Assembly (NCBI GenBank): GCA_009995705.1
Contig: JAADBR010000158.1
Coordinates: 1-10,777, forward strand
Length of the DNA: 10,777 bases
From: Microcystis aeruginosa W13-11
GTDB taxonomy: Bacteria; Cyanobacteriota; Cyanobacteriia; Cyanobacteriales; Microcystaceae
Direction of reading: 5' to 3'
This document shows, in pieces, positions 1-5,805 of this stretch. The notes under the pieces were generated by a model that was not told where the DNA came from, did no database searches, and saw only the letters and a program-made list of their open reading frames with translations. Every line of letters starts with the position of its first letter. Position 1 is the first letter of the stretch. The position numbers and the translations under genes were made by a program.

Positions 1-225
1 ATCTCGGAATGGTTGGCAAAATCCTCCAGTGTTTTTACCAAGAGTTGTCAAACAATCCGAAACTGGTTTGGAGAAATTATTAGTTATTTCGAGCAAAGGA
101 CAACGAATGGGGTGATCGAGGGAATCAACAATAAACTTAAACTAATAAAACGGAGAGGCTATGGCTTTAGAAACTTTCGGAATTTTTGGGTTAGAAGTAT
201 GTTATCTTGGCATCTTGTCTGTTGA
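1..225 (+). CDS. ISL3-family transposase, C-terminal fragment
   Basis: The frame is open to the left edge, so only the last ~75 codons are present. They end with a block typical of cyanobacterial ISL3 DDE transposases: an Ile-Arg-Asn-Trp-Phe segment, then TTNGVIEGINNKLKLIKRR and GYGFRNFRNF, closing with a Leu-Ser-Trp-His tail. The glutamate in GVIEGINNK is the likely third acidic catalytic residue; the two aspartates would lie outside the window. The enzyme would catalyse cut-and-paste movement of its own element. Whether it is intact cannot be judged from here. It is the only plus-strand gene-like element in the window. Family assignment is from motif memory, not from a search. Confidence 0.8.
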   Translation: MSEWLAKSSSVFTKSCQTIRNWFGEIISYFEQRTTNGVIEGINNKLKLIKRRGYGFRNFRNFWVRSMLSWHLVC

Positions 226-252
226 TTTAGCATAAAGAGTAACGAAGAGCCC
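1..252 (+). mobile_element. Right end of an ISL3-type insertion sequence
   Basis: The transposase stop at 223-225 is followed by about 27 bases ending in GAAGAGCCC near 252. Read inward, this gives GGGCTCTTCGTTACTC, which resembles the GGCTCTT-type terminal inverted repeats of ISL3 elements. The adjacent 253-260 (TTTAAAAA) could be one copy of the usual 8-bp target duplication. The left end is outside the window, so neither the inverted repeat nor the duplication can be confirmed. Confidence 0.5.
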
Positions 253-295
253 TTTAAAAACCCAGTTGGGTAGGGCAGCTCTCTTTGAGATCGCA

Positions 296-502
296 CTACA
301 AATCATCTTCTGACAATTGAGCTATCTTCATTATTGATTTTAGGGTTCCGAGCTTTAAATCTTGATTTCGATGGACAGGAATAGAGAGAATTCTATTCTC
401 ATTGGGTTTTTCATAAATATGATGACCTCCTGTAATTTTTTTGAGAATCCGGCCTTTTTTCTCAATAATCTTACATAGCTTTTTCCCTGAGATTGATTTC
501 AT
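296..502 (-). CDS. hicA: HicA-like mRNA interferase toxin
   Basis: This is a 68-residue protein of the HicA (YcfA) family, whose members have a double-stranded-RNA-binding-like fold and cleave mRNA during stress. The hallmark is GGHHIY at residues 25-30, where the His pair includes the catalytic histidine. It is followed by the family pattern IPVHRNQDLKLGTLKSIMK in the second half. Length is normal to slightly short: the protein stops at SEDDL without the few residues many relatives add. It starts inside the 3' end of the upstream hicB through an ATGA overlap at 499-502, so translation is probably coupled. The tryptophan often found before the second strand appears as Arg18; whether that affects activity is unknown. 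Confidence 0.85.
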   Translation of the reverse strand: MKSISGKKLCKIIEKKGRILKKITGGHHIYEKPNENRILSIPVHRNQDLKLGTLKSIMKIAQLSEDDL

Positions 503-702
503 ACTGCTATTTCAATAACTTTTGAAATAGGATCCGGTTTTTGGCTTTCGTTGGCAACTTCTAACCAGCCTTGCATGGCATCTTGAAGGTTATTGATGAC
601 TTCATTCATACTATCCCCTTCTGTTATGCAACCAGGGAGTGCAGGAACTTCCGCCCAGTAACCTCCTTCTTCGGCGGGATGGATAATGGCTTTGATTTTC
701 AT
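499..702 (-). CDS. hicB: HicB-like antitoxin
   Basis: This is a 67-residue HicB-family antitoxin: a partial RNase-H-like fold that binds and neutralises HicA. The diagnostic stretch is GGYWAEVPALPGCITEGDS at residues 13-31, followed by the helix NEVINNLQDAMQGWLE. There is no C-terminal helix-turn-helix or ribbon-helix-helix, so this short form may not repress its own promoter. It is the first gene of the pair, as in many cyanobacterial hicBA operons, and overlaps hicA by 4 bases. Upstream of ATG 700-702 there is only a weak purine-rich stretch (GAGAAAG). Any promoter would lie in the 703-947 spacer; no strong box was seen. Confidence 0.85.
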   Translation of the reverse strand: MKIKAIIHPAEEGGYWAEVPALPGCITEGDSMNEVINNLQDAMQGWLEVANESQKPDPISKVIEIAV

Positions 703-947
703 TGCTTTCTCGACCTAGCTTTATTTGTCTGCCTAAATTTTAACTTAAAGATGGTGCGTTCCCCATGCTCAAACGATCGACCCTACCAGCGACAGAGCGA
801 TCGCTCTTGAAACAATTGTCAAAACGCCCACACCATCGGTCAAAGCAAGGGGGCATCGCGGCTGGGGTTGTCTGTTTCACCGCCGATCTCTCAACGTCAA
901 GTGTCCACTCTGTAGCGATTATACTCGATTTGATCTTTATTGAGCGT
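703..947. other. Spacer between hicBA and the glycosyltransferase
   Basis: This 245-bp spacer has no convincing gene. Short frames are open on both strands, and one plus-strand frame (about 798-943) runs roughly 48 codons without a start. None shows recognisable motifs or a ribosome site. The central part is richer in G+C than its flanks and holds a HIP1 site, so it may be the remnant of a degraded coding segment. It must also contain the hicBA promoter, if there is a separate one. Confidence 0.5.
797..804. repeat. HIP1 octamer GCGATCGC
   Basis: A perfect HIP1 palindrome lies at the centre of a 14-bp perfect palindrome (AGAGCGATCGCTCT, 794-807). HIP1 is highly over-represented in many cyanobacterial genomes, so this supports a cyanobacterial origin. 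I saw no second exact copy in the window. Confidence 0.85.
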
Positions 948-2630
948 TTAAGTCCCATTAGTTTTATCTTCAGCAATCTTATGGAGAACAAAAATATTAT
1001 CTTGCTTTAAAAGCAGCCATCTTGTAAAAGGATAGCGTTTGACTTCTTGATAACCTTCGAGCAATCCAGAGGAAATTATGTAGTCATCACGATTTACCCA
1101 CCAGTAACTTTTACCCCGCTGCTGCTTATATTTTATATCGTTTAAATACCAGCCATTAAATTCGTATCCCCCATCGATGTATTCAGGAGTAACTCCCTGT
1201 TCCATCAAATCATTTAAGGCTTGCCACCGAGTTCGGTTCCAGGCTAAGTAGTCATGGGTTGCAGCCATAGTAAATCCGCCCCAAATAAAGATCATTGTCA
1301 AGGCAAAAGCAGTTATTTTTTTGCCAATATATTGCTCGTTAATATAATTATTTGAAATCACTAAAAGCACCATAAATAATGGTAAAAGAAACAGAAAATA
1401 ACGATCAAAAGGATACTTTACTCCGAAAAGAAAAAGATAGATCAAGATTGTTGAAAGTATTAGCACTTTTAACCATTTTTCCGATTCTGAAAAAGTTTGA
1501 ATGATTGCTAAACATAAGTAGTAAAGCAATAAAACCGCCCCTAAGACACCCATAGCCGTGATTATCAACCAAAATACTTTTAGTCCAAGGGAATAGGAGG
1601 GAAGATTTACCTTCAAGAGATAAGTATCTCGAAGGGTTAAAGGCCCTAAGCCAAAATAACGTAGGACATTTCCAATAAATGGCATAGTTCTTCTTGTTGG
1701 CCAAATCAATCTACCCATCACGACAACAAAAAAACTAGACATAATCAAGATAGTTATGGTTTTTTGTTGGCGAGATATTTCTTTTAGTTTTTTTACGAAA
1801 AATATCGCTATAATAGGGAAAATAAAACAACCTATGTATATTAGTGATATTGCAAGGATGTCGTGGCGAAAATAAAATTTTCTTATGCTTAACACATTCT
1901 CTGCTATTACGGGAGTGCGACTGGTATAATAAAGCCAGTTTTGGTAAAATCTATGTAGTAAAATACCTGAAGAAAATATCAAAGAACTAGCAAACAAAAA
2001 CTTTAATTTAAATCTTTTTTTGAACGAGTATGCTAGGGCAAATGATAAAAGAATCACTATTGCGTATTGGCGAATCAAAATATTGATATAAACTAGGCAA
2101 AGACCTAGAATAATTTCACCTATTGATTCCCGCTTCAATCCCCTGATCAGAAAATAGAAAGATAGGATACTTAAAGCCAGAAAAGGAACGTCAGTCATAA
2201 AGCTGTTAGCTAATCCAAAGTATAGAGGATTAACCACTAGCAGCAAAGCACCCAACAAAGAGATTTTCTGATTGGCATTAACTTCTCTAAGCAGCAGGTA
2301 AGTACCAATCGCACCGATTAATCCTAAGGTTAAAGTTGAGAAGCGTAATGCGGTAAATGAAAATCCAAAAGGAAGGCAAAATAAGGCTCCCCAAAAGGCT
2401 TGAAAAAATAGGTTAGTATGGGCTGGACTGGGAAGGCGGAAATCACCTTTCTCCAGAATCGATTTTACGGCCAGTCCATAAACCCAGTCATCATTAAGAG
2501 GAAAATCACCCAAAGGATTGACGACAATTACCATCACAGTCCATATCGCAATAATTATTAAAATATTGACAATATCAGCTTTTTGGGGATGACTAAAATA
2601 AATCCAACTCATTACATCTGTTTTGTTCAT
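948..2630 (-). CDS. GT39/PMT-like integral membrane glycosyltransferase
   Basis: This 560-residue, strongly hydrophobic protein resembles the ArnT/PMT_2 (GT39, GT-C fold) glycosyltransferases. These transfer a sugar from a polyprenyl-phosphate donor on the outer face of the cytoplasmic membrane. A first membrane segment (about 21-38) is followed by NDDWVYG at 46-52, the expected acidic motif of the first external loop. TDVPFLAL at 146-153 is a second typical element, and FDRYFLFLLPLF lies at 408-419. About ten hydrophobic segments run to residue ~452, then a ~105-residue soluble tail. The start at 2630 has no clear Shine-Dalgarno; Met7 is an alternative. The gene looks intact. Substrate is unknown; cell-surface glycan assembly is an inference from the family. 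Confidence 0.8.
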   Translation of the reverse strand: MNKTDVMSWIYFSHPQKADIVNILIIIAIWTVMVIVVNPLGDFPLNDDWVYGLAVKSILEKGDFRLPSPAHTNLFFQAFWGALFCLPFGFSFTALRFSTLTLGLIGAIGTYLLLREVNANQKISLLGALLLVVNPLYFGLANSFMTDVPFLALSILSFYFLIRGLKRESIGEIILGLCLVYINILIRQYAIVILLSFALAYSFKKRFKLKFLFASSLIFSSGILLHRFYQNWLYYTSRTPVIAENVLSIRKFYFRHDILAISLIYIGCFIFPIIAIFFVKKLKEISRQQKTITILIMSSFFVVVMGRLIWPTRRTMPFIGNVLRYFGLGPLTLRDTYLLKVNLPSYSLGLKVFWLIITAMGVLGAVLLLYYLCLAIIQTFSESEKWLKVLILSTILIYLFLFGVKYPFDRYFLFLLPLFMVLLVISNNYINEQYIGKKITAFALTMIFIWGGFTMAATHDYLAWNRTRWQALNDLMEQGVTPEYIDGGYEFNGWYLNDIKYKQQRGKSYWWVNRDDYIISSGLLEGYQEVKRYPFTRWLLLKQDNIFVLHKIAEDKTNGT

Positions 2631-2687
2631 GGCTCTAATCTTAGGAAAGGAAAATAGCGGAATTCGAGTAAGATTTGATAGGCTCTT

Positions 2688-2709
2688 AGTAAGGGCTTCA
2701 GCCCTTACT
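2688..2709. repeat. Perfect 22-bp palindromic hairpin
   Basis: The 10-base arm AGTAAGGGCT (2688-2697), a TC loop and an exactly complementary arm (2700-2709) form a perfect hairpin. It lies between the decarboxylase remnant and the glycosyltransferase. Neither strand has a following T-run, so it does not look like a standard intrinsic terminator. It resembles the short dispersed palindromes found in many copies in Microcystis-type genomes. Confidence 0.75.
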
Positions 2710-2753
2710 TTGACAATTATTGGAGAGGTCTAATGTGGACAGGCAGTTAGGGA

Positions 2754-3256
2754 TTAGCGATGAGGGCGGGCGTTCGCCACCGCAACAGCCTTGCCCCATG
2801 AGATCAGATCGGCAGTGGCATCATCGCGATCAATAACCCATTCAATTAGCGTCGGTCCGTCGCGGTTTTCCAGAGCTATCTCGATCGCCTGGGCCAGTTC
2901 CCCGTCGGTGGTAGCGAGGAGGCCCCGGCCCGCCCCATCTTCGGCATTGAATACTTTGATTAACTCTGCGTAGTCCCAGTTTTTAATGTTGTTATAGGGG
3001 GCCATCGTGAATTTCAACCTCGATCGTGTAGCCATGATTGTTGACCAGGAAAATGATGATCGGCAGCTTCTGTCTGATCATCTGCGCCACCTCCTGGGCG
3101 GTAAGCTGAAAAGAGCCGTCACCAATCATAGAGATAATCTGTCGCTCCAGCGCACCTAGGGCATAGCCGAAAGCGGCCGGGACCGACCATCCGATATGGC
3201 TCCATTGCATCTCGATCTCGAAGCGGGCCCCGGTGGGCAGCTGTACGATACCTTGT
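2754..3256 (-). pseudogene. Pyruvate/indolepyruvate decarboxylase, C-terminal third, frameshifted
   Basis: This is the thiamine-diphosphate-binding third of a decarboxylase of the Zymomonas Pdc/IpdC type. Family blocks seen in order are [20 protein letters not shown], the cofactor motif [15 protein letters not shown] with the closing NN about 25 residues later, and [14 protein letters not shown]. The reading then shifts frame to continue with YNNIKNWDY and [13 protein letters not shown] to a normal end at 2754. The shift is explained by one extra base in a G5 run (plus strand 2997-3001): four would give the expected Asp-Gly-Pro-Tyr. About 170 of ~550 codons remain. The 5' two thirds are missing and replaced by a citE-like fragment in another frame, so no functional enzyme is made. 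The segment is visibly more G+C-rich than its surroundings. Confidence 0.8.
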
Positions 3257-3493
3257 GTCGGGAGAATTGATGCGGAGGGCACAGGGGAGGTGATTCGAGG
3301 ATATCTCCCCAAGATAGCGCAGCGCCGCTATGCGGGCTTCCTCCTTGGCGTTGGGAGCCACTGCGTCTTCAAGAGCAATAATCAGGGCATCGGCCTTTAC
3401 CTCCGCAGCACGGGAGAATCGGTCCGACTTGGTCGCGGGTGTGAACAGCCAGCTTTTTAGGGCTAGAATCGATTTCTGCGATTGATGTAACAT
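3257..3493 (-). pseudogene. CitE-like (HpcH/HpaI) lyase, N-terminal fragment
   Basis: From ATG 3493 the frame encodes about 79 residues of a citrate-lyase-beta-like CoA-ester lyase. Family features are LKSWLFTPATKSDRFSRAAE, ADALIIALEDAVAPNAKEEAR (the Glu-Asp pair lies in the metal and substrate site of the family) and [10 protein letters not shown]. Relatives are about 280-300 residues, so roughly the last two thirds are gone. After about 3257 the similarity stops and the DNA is decarboxylase sequence in a different frame. This frame then runs on as nonsense to 3119. An upstream TTG at 3517 would add eight residues; ATG 3493 fits the family better. The likely origin is a deletion that fused two neighbouring co-directional genes. 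Confidence 0.7.
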
Positions 3494-3548
3494 TACCAGG
3501 GCTTTGTTTTGCGTCAATGTGAAGTGTACATCAAAACTTGGGGGTTGC

Positions 3549-3664
3549 CAAATTTGAAAATGCCTGAATTAGGGCAGCAAATTATTAAGCAGAGGAGCTA
3601 GATTTTGAGGATGATAATTGGGATCAGCCTTAAGTCGTTCGACCACACTATAATGAAGGGCAAC
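3549..3664. repeat. 116-bp direct repeat, copy 1
   Basis: This segment matches 5690-5805 base for base over 116 positions except for about four substitutions, with no gaps. It covers the last ~31 codons of the DUF2235 gene plus about 20 bases beyond its stop. Flanks on both sides differ between copies. The two copies bracket the 2 kb that hold the deacetylase pseudogene, the small genes and the IS1 remnant. Confidence 0.9.
3569..3664 (-). pseudogene. Orphan 3' tip of a DUF2235 gene
   Basis: On the minus strand this encodes VALHYSVVERLKADPNY, a His where the intact copy has Arg, PQNLAPLLNNLLP and a stop. It is identical to the C-terminus of the 923-residue DUF2235 protein except for that residue. 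Nothing of the hydrolase core precedes it. The frame continues upstream into the 3' end of the deacetylase pseudogene in a non-native frame, so the longer open frame to 3829 is an accident. It is either the surviving end of a former paralogue or a duplicated 3' cassette. Confidence 0.8.
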
Positions 3665-3675
3665 AGATGCACCTC

Positions 3676-4374
3676 TCACAACTCGCTCAAGCTGACAACT
3701 TCTTATCCCCGAAGGTGCAGTTTTTTTAGCAATAATTGGAGGGCGATTACCGTGTTTTTGTCTCGTTCTTAGGAACCAGAATGGAGGACAAGAATTGCTC
3801 CCAAAAAAATTAACTGAGAAACATACCAAGTGGTAAATTTAGGATGATTAGTCAGCTTAAAAGTATCTAAAGGAATCATAGAAGCCAGAGCAAATCTGAG
3901 TTCATAGCCACCAAATTATCTGAGGATATCTAGCATAATTTGATTGTAGAAAGCTCGACCTGGACGACACCAGCGGATGGGATAATGGCTTAAGCGCACT
4001 AATTTTTCGTCAGCTTCTTGGAAATCTTTCTCGAATAGTTCCCTGGACAGATCGCTGGTTTATCTGTCTCTGGTGCCATGATTGGCAATCTCGTGTTCTT
4101 ACTGAAGAATTTGCTCGATAATCGTCGAATTTTCCCGCAGATGTTCGGTAATAATAAAAAAAGTACCTCTGACACTGGTTTGATCCCGATTGAATTGCTG
4201 GTTATGTTGGGCGACCGCTGCTAAGATCTGCTCAGTTGACTCCTCTCCTAAAACGCCAGGAGTGGGTGCGTCATCAATCGTCAGAGCCACTCTCCGGTCT
4301 TGGGTTGGCTTATAGAATACAGCATCAGGAAAAAACCTGGCAATTATAAAAAGTAGCAATTGCGGAATAGTCAT
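3676..4374 (-). pseudogene. Polysaccharide deacetylase (NodB-like), five in-frame TAA
   Basis: From ATG 4374 a single frame of 232 codons can be followed to a TGA at 3676-3678. It carries the full motif order of a cyanobacterial NodB-type deacetylase: hydrophobic N-terminus, VALTIDDAPT (29-38, metal-binding Asp pair), GTFFIITEHL, EIANHGTRDR (95-104, metal-binding His), IRWCRPGRAF, SMIPLD, ILVLHSGS, and a tail ending EVVSLSEL. Such enzymes remove N-acetyl groups from cell-wall or extracellular glycans. The frame is broken by TAA at 4099-4101, 4060-4062, 3916-3918, 3769-3771 and 3703-3705, with no net frame change between them. Only the first 91 residues can be translated, so the gene is dead. 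Several TAA sit where CAA (Gln) would fit. Confidence 0.8.
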
Positions 4375-4410
4375 TTTTAGTACTAAATAATATCCAACCT
4401 TTATATTAGT

Positions 4411-4416
4411 AGTATA
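4411..4416 (-). promoter_or_regulatory. Possible -10 box upstream of the deacetylase pseudogene
   Basis: The minus strand reads TATACT about 37 bases before ATG 4374, within AT-rich DNA. No good -35 box stands at the right distance. This is a weak call made from sequence resemblance only. Confidence 0.2.
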
Positions 4417-4517
4417 GCAAAACTAAGGCGATATTATCTGGTTAATGTGAAGATCACCCCCCCTCATAATGACATCATTTATTTGCGGTAAAGGTACTTA
4501 GTGATCGCTATCATTTT

Positions 4518-4754
4518 TCAGTCATCAGGTCTATCTTCGGTGAATTGATCAATAGCCTCAACCATTCCTTCTGAATAAGGTTCAAGTACGGTAGAGCAGA
4601 CATGAAGATCGGCAATAGCTTGGGAAAATTCTTCAGAGTTTGGGTCGGTATTTTTGATAATTTGAATGGCTTTGAGTGCTTTTTCCAGTTGGGGCTGATA
4701 TTCATCAAGAAATATTTCCAATCTCTCCAATGGATCTTTATATATTACTGTCAT
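4518..4754 (-). CDS. Small acidic hypothetical protein
   Basis: This 78-residue protein begins MTVIYKDPLERLEIFLDEY and ends in an acidic tail (FTEDRPDD). It is rich in Glu, Asp, Leu and Ile, looks mostly helical, and has no membrane segment or signal peptide. I do not recognise the family. ATG 4754 is chosen over a TTG one codon earlier because AGGAG (4764-4768) lies nine bases upstream. Its ATG shares one base with the TGA of the preceding small gene (TGATG), which indicates translational coupling in a two-gene unit. The tight coupling of two tiny proteins is reminiscent of toxin-antitoxin or accessory pairs, but no motif supports that. Confidence 0.65.
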   Translation of the reverse strand: MTVIYKDPLERLEIFLDEYQPQLEKALKAIQIIKNTDPNSEEFSQAIADLHVCSTVLEPYSEGMVEAIDQFTEDRPDD

Positions 4755-4945
4755 CAATTTAATCTCCTTTCTAGTTTAGCGATATTTTGTCGACAATTTG
4801 CGACTGTTTTTTCCCAATGAGCAATTAATCCTTGATCTTGAATTTCTATTGGTTTGAGCTTCTCCTGAGCAATTTTATCTAGATGCTCTTCTAATGCTTT
4901 ATACTGTCCTTATAGTTTTTTGCGATTTTCTTTATTTCTACCCAT
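4754..4945 (-). pseudogene. Small coiled-coil-like protein gene, stopped at codon 12
   Basis: From ATG 4945 the frame reads MGRNKENRKKL, then TAA at 4910-4912, then continues in the same frame for about 51 codons to a TGA at 4754-4756. The continuation (QYKALEEHLDKIAQEKLK, later HWEKTVANCRQNIAKLERR) is highly charged and helical, with a likely coiled coil. It has no ATG, GTG or TTG after the stop, so translation could not simply restart. AGGA lies just before the ATG, and the frame ends on the start codon of the next gene, showing that it was once a real coupled gene. A CAA-to-TAA change would explain the stop. Function is unknown. Confidence 0.6.
4764..4768 (-). promoter_or_regulatory. Shine-Dalgarno AGGAG for the small acidic protein
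   Basis: The minus strand reads AAAGGAG with nine bases to ATG 4754. It lies inside the last codons of the upstream small gene and decides the start of the downstream one. Confidence 0.6.
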
Positions 4946-5050
4946 AATCCTATTTTACTACAGATATCTCCAATAATTGGGCGTTGCCGAATTAAGGTAT
5001 GATGAGGCGAAATGGCGAGCATTCTGAGGAAGATAATTTTTATGATTTGA

Positions 5051-5585
5051 ATAAGGAACTGGAACATCTTCAAATTTTAGGTAGTGAATTAGTAATCGAA
5101 TTGAATGTCTTAGCATTTGTTCAGACTTAGAATAACAAAGAGTTTTTCGATGTAGCCTAGCCAAATAATGTCTTAGCCTAGTATTTTCTCCCTCTACTCT
5201 AGTCATATAGGTTTTGCTAATAATCTGATCTCCGTCGGGGATAAAATTAGGATAAACTTTCCATCCATCTGTCACATAAAAATGACATTTACATCGACTA
5301 ACAACTTTCTATGATTCCGCAAAAGTTTTAGCACTATGTTGCCGAAGGCTCTCGCCTTGCGAGACCGCCTAAAACCCATCCTAAAATCCCTGTTTTAAAG
5401 TGGTCTACCGCTGTCCATAATCAGATTTTGTTTTCTTTGAGCCGACAAATGTTTCTAATTCATCTAATTCTCCCACATCGGGAATTGTTGGTGGGTCATA
5501 ATAATCCGGTAAGAGTTTGCCCACTTGTTTAACCCAATTCATAATTGTCGTATGATGGACTTTTTTAACCCTAGTAAAGTTAACT
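5051..5585 (-). pseudogene. IS1-family transposase remnant
   Basis: The remnant reads VHHTTIMNWVKQVGKLLPD and GELDELETFVGSKK (first catalytic Asp in DELE), then later TDGWKVYPNFIPDGDQ, MTRVEGENTRLRHYLARLHR (catalytic Glu in GEN) and HYLKFEDVPVPY. The N-terminal zinc-finger part is missing and replaced by heptamer repeats. One base appears lost in a short A-run (plus strand 5426-5429). The remaining IWLWTAVDHFKTGILGWVLG stretch is therefore out of frame, with Trp changed to TGA. A hairpin insertion near 5340-5370 falls at the GDHSAKTF position and destroys the second catalytic Asp. A TAG lies at 5309-5311. The normal stop after VPVPY is also lost. No terminal inverted repeats were identified. 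Confidence 0.8.
5346..5370. repeat. Hairpin insertion inside the IS1 remnant
   Basis: AGGCTCTCGC, loop CTT, then GCGAGA-CC-GCCT form a ten-pair stem with a two-base bulge. The segment, together with about 8 adjacent bases (CCGAAGG side), is not explained by the transposase reading, which continues on both sides. It therefore looks like a small inserted palindromic element. Confidence 0.5.
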
Positions 5586-5591
5586 GTGAGG

Positions 5592-5626
5592 TAAGGAGTC
5601 AGTAGCCGGTCGTCAGTAGTCAGTAA
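5592..5626. repeat. Degenerate 7-bp tandem repeat
   Basis: Five consecutive heptamers can be read on the plus strand: TAAGGAG, TCAGTAG, CCGGTCG, TCAGTAG, TCAGTAA. Units 2 and 4 are identical and unit 5 differs by one base. Heptamer arrays of this ACTGACT type are common short tandem repeats in cyanobacterial intergenic DNA. Here the array abuts the truncated 5' end of the IS1 transposase. Confidence 0.6.
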
Positions 5627-5689
5627 GAATTGCGGCAATTTACATTTCTTAAGATAGACAACAGAATTTATGTCCGACTACTTACCAAA

Positions 5690-5805
5690 CAAATTTGAAA
5701 ATGTCTAAATTAGGGCAGCAAATTATTCAGCAGAGGAGCTAGATTTTGAGGACGATAATTGGGATCAGCCTTAAGTCGTTCGACCACACTATAATGAAGG
5801 GCAAC
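5690..5805. repeat. 116-bp direct repeat, copy 2
   Basis: This is the native 3' end of the DUF2235 gene plus 20 bases past its stop. It matches 3549-3664 with about four mismatches and no gaps. The similarity ends abruptly upstream at the codons Ser-Ser-Lys, and downstream just beyond CAAATTTG. Confidence 0.9.

Noticed and set aside
247..282. Nested inverted sequences (GAGCCC with GGGCAGCTC, CCCA with TGGG) as a terminator or second IS end
   Set aside because: Stems are short or interrupted and there is no T-run; the first arm is explained by the ISL3 terminus.
571..810. Plus-strand frame of 79 codons over hicB
   Set aside because: It is antisense to hicB, whose family motifs are clear.
740..1010. 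Overlapping open frames of about 80 codons on both strands between hicBA and the glycosyltransferase
   Set aside because: No recognisable motif or ribosome site, and both run into the glycosyltransferase 3' end; treated as chance or remnant.
3569..3829. Open minus-strand frame of 86 codons as a real small gene
   Set aside because: Its first part is the deacetylase pseudogene in the wrong frame and its end is the orphan DUF2235 tip; the fusion is accidental.
4511..4708. Minus-strand frame of 65 codons overlapping the small acidic gene
   Set aside because: The overlapping frame has the ribosome site and coupled start; this one has neither.
3676..4945. TAA reassigned to Gln, because six in-frame TAA occur at plausible Gln sites
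   Set aside because: The intact genes here (glycosyltransferase, DUF2235 gene) end normally at TAA and use CAA for Gln, so decay is the simpler reading.
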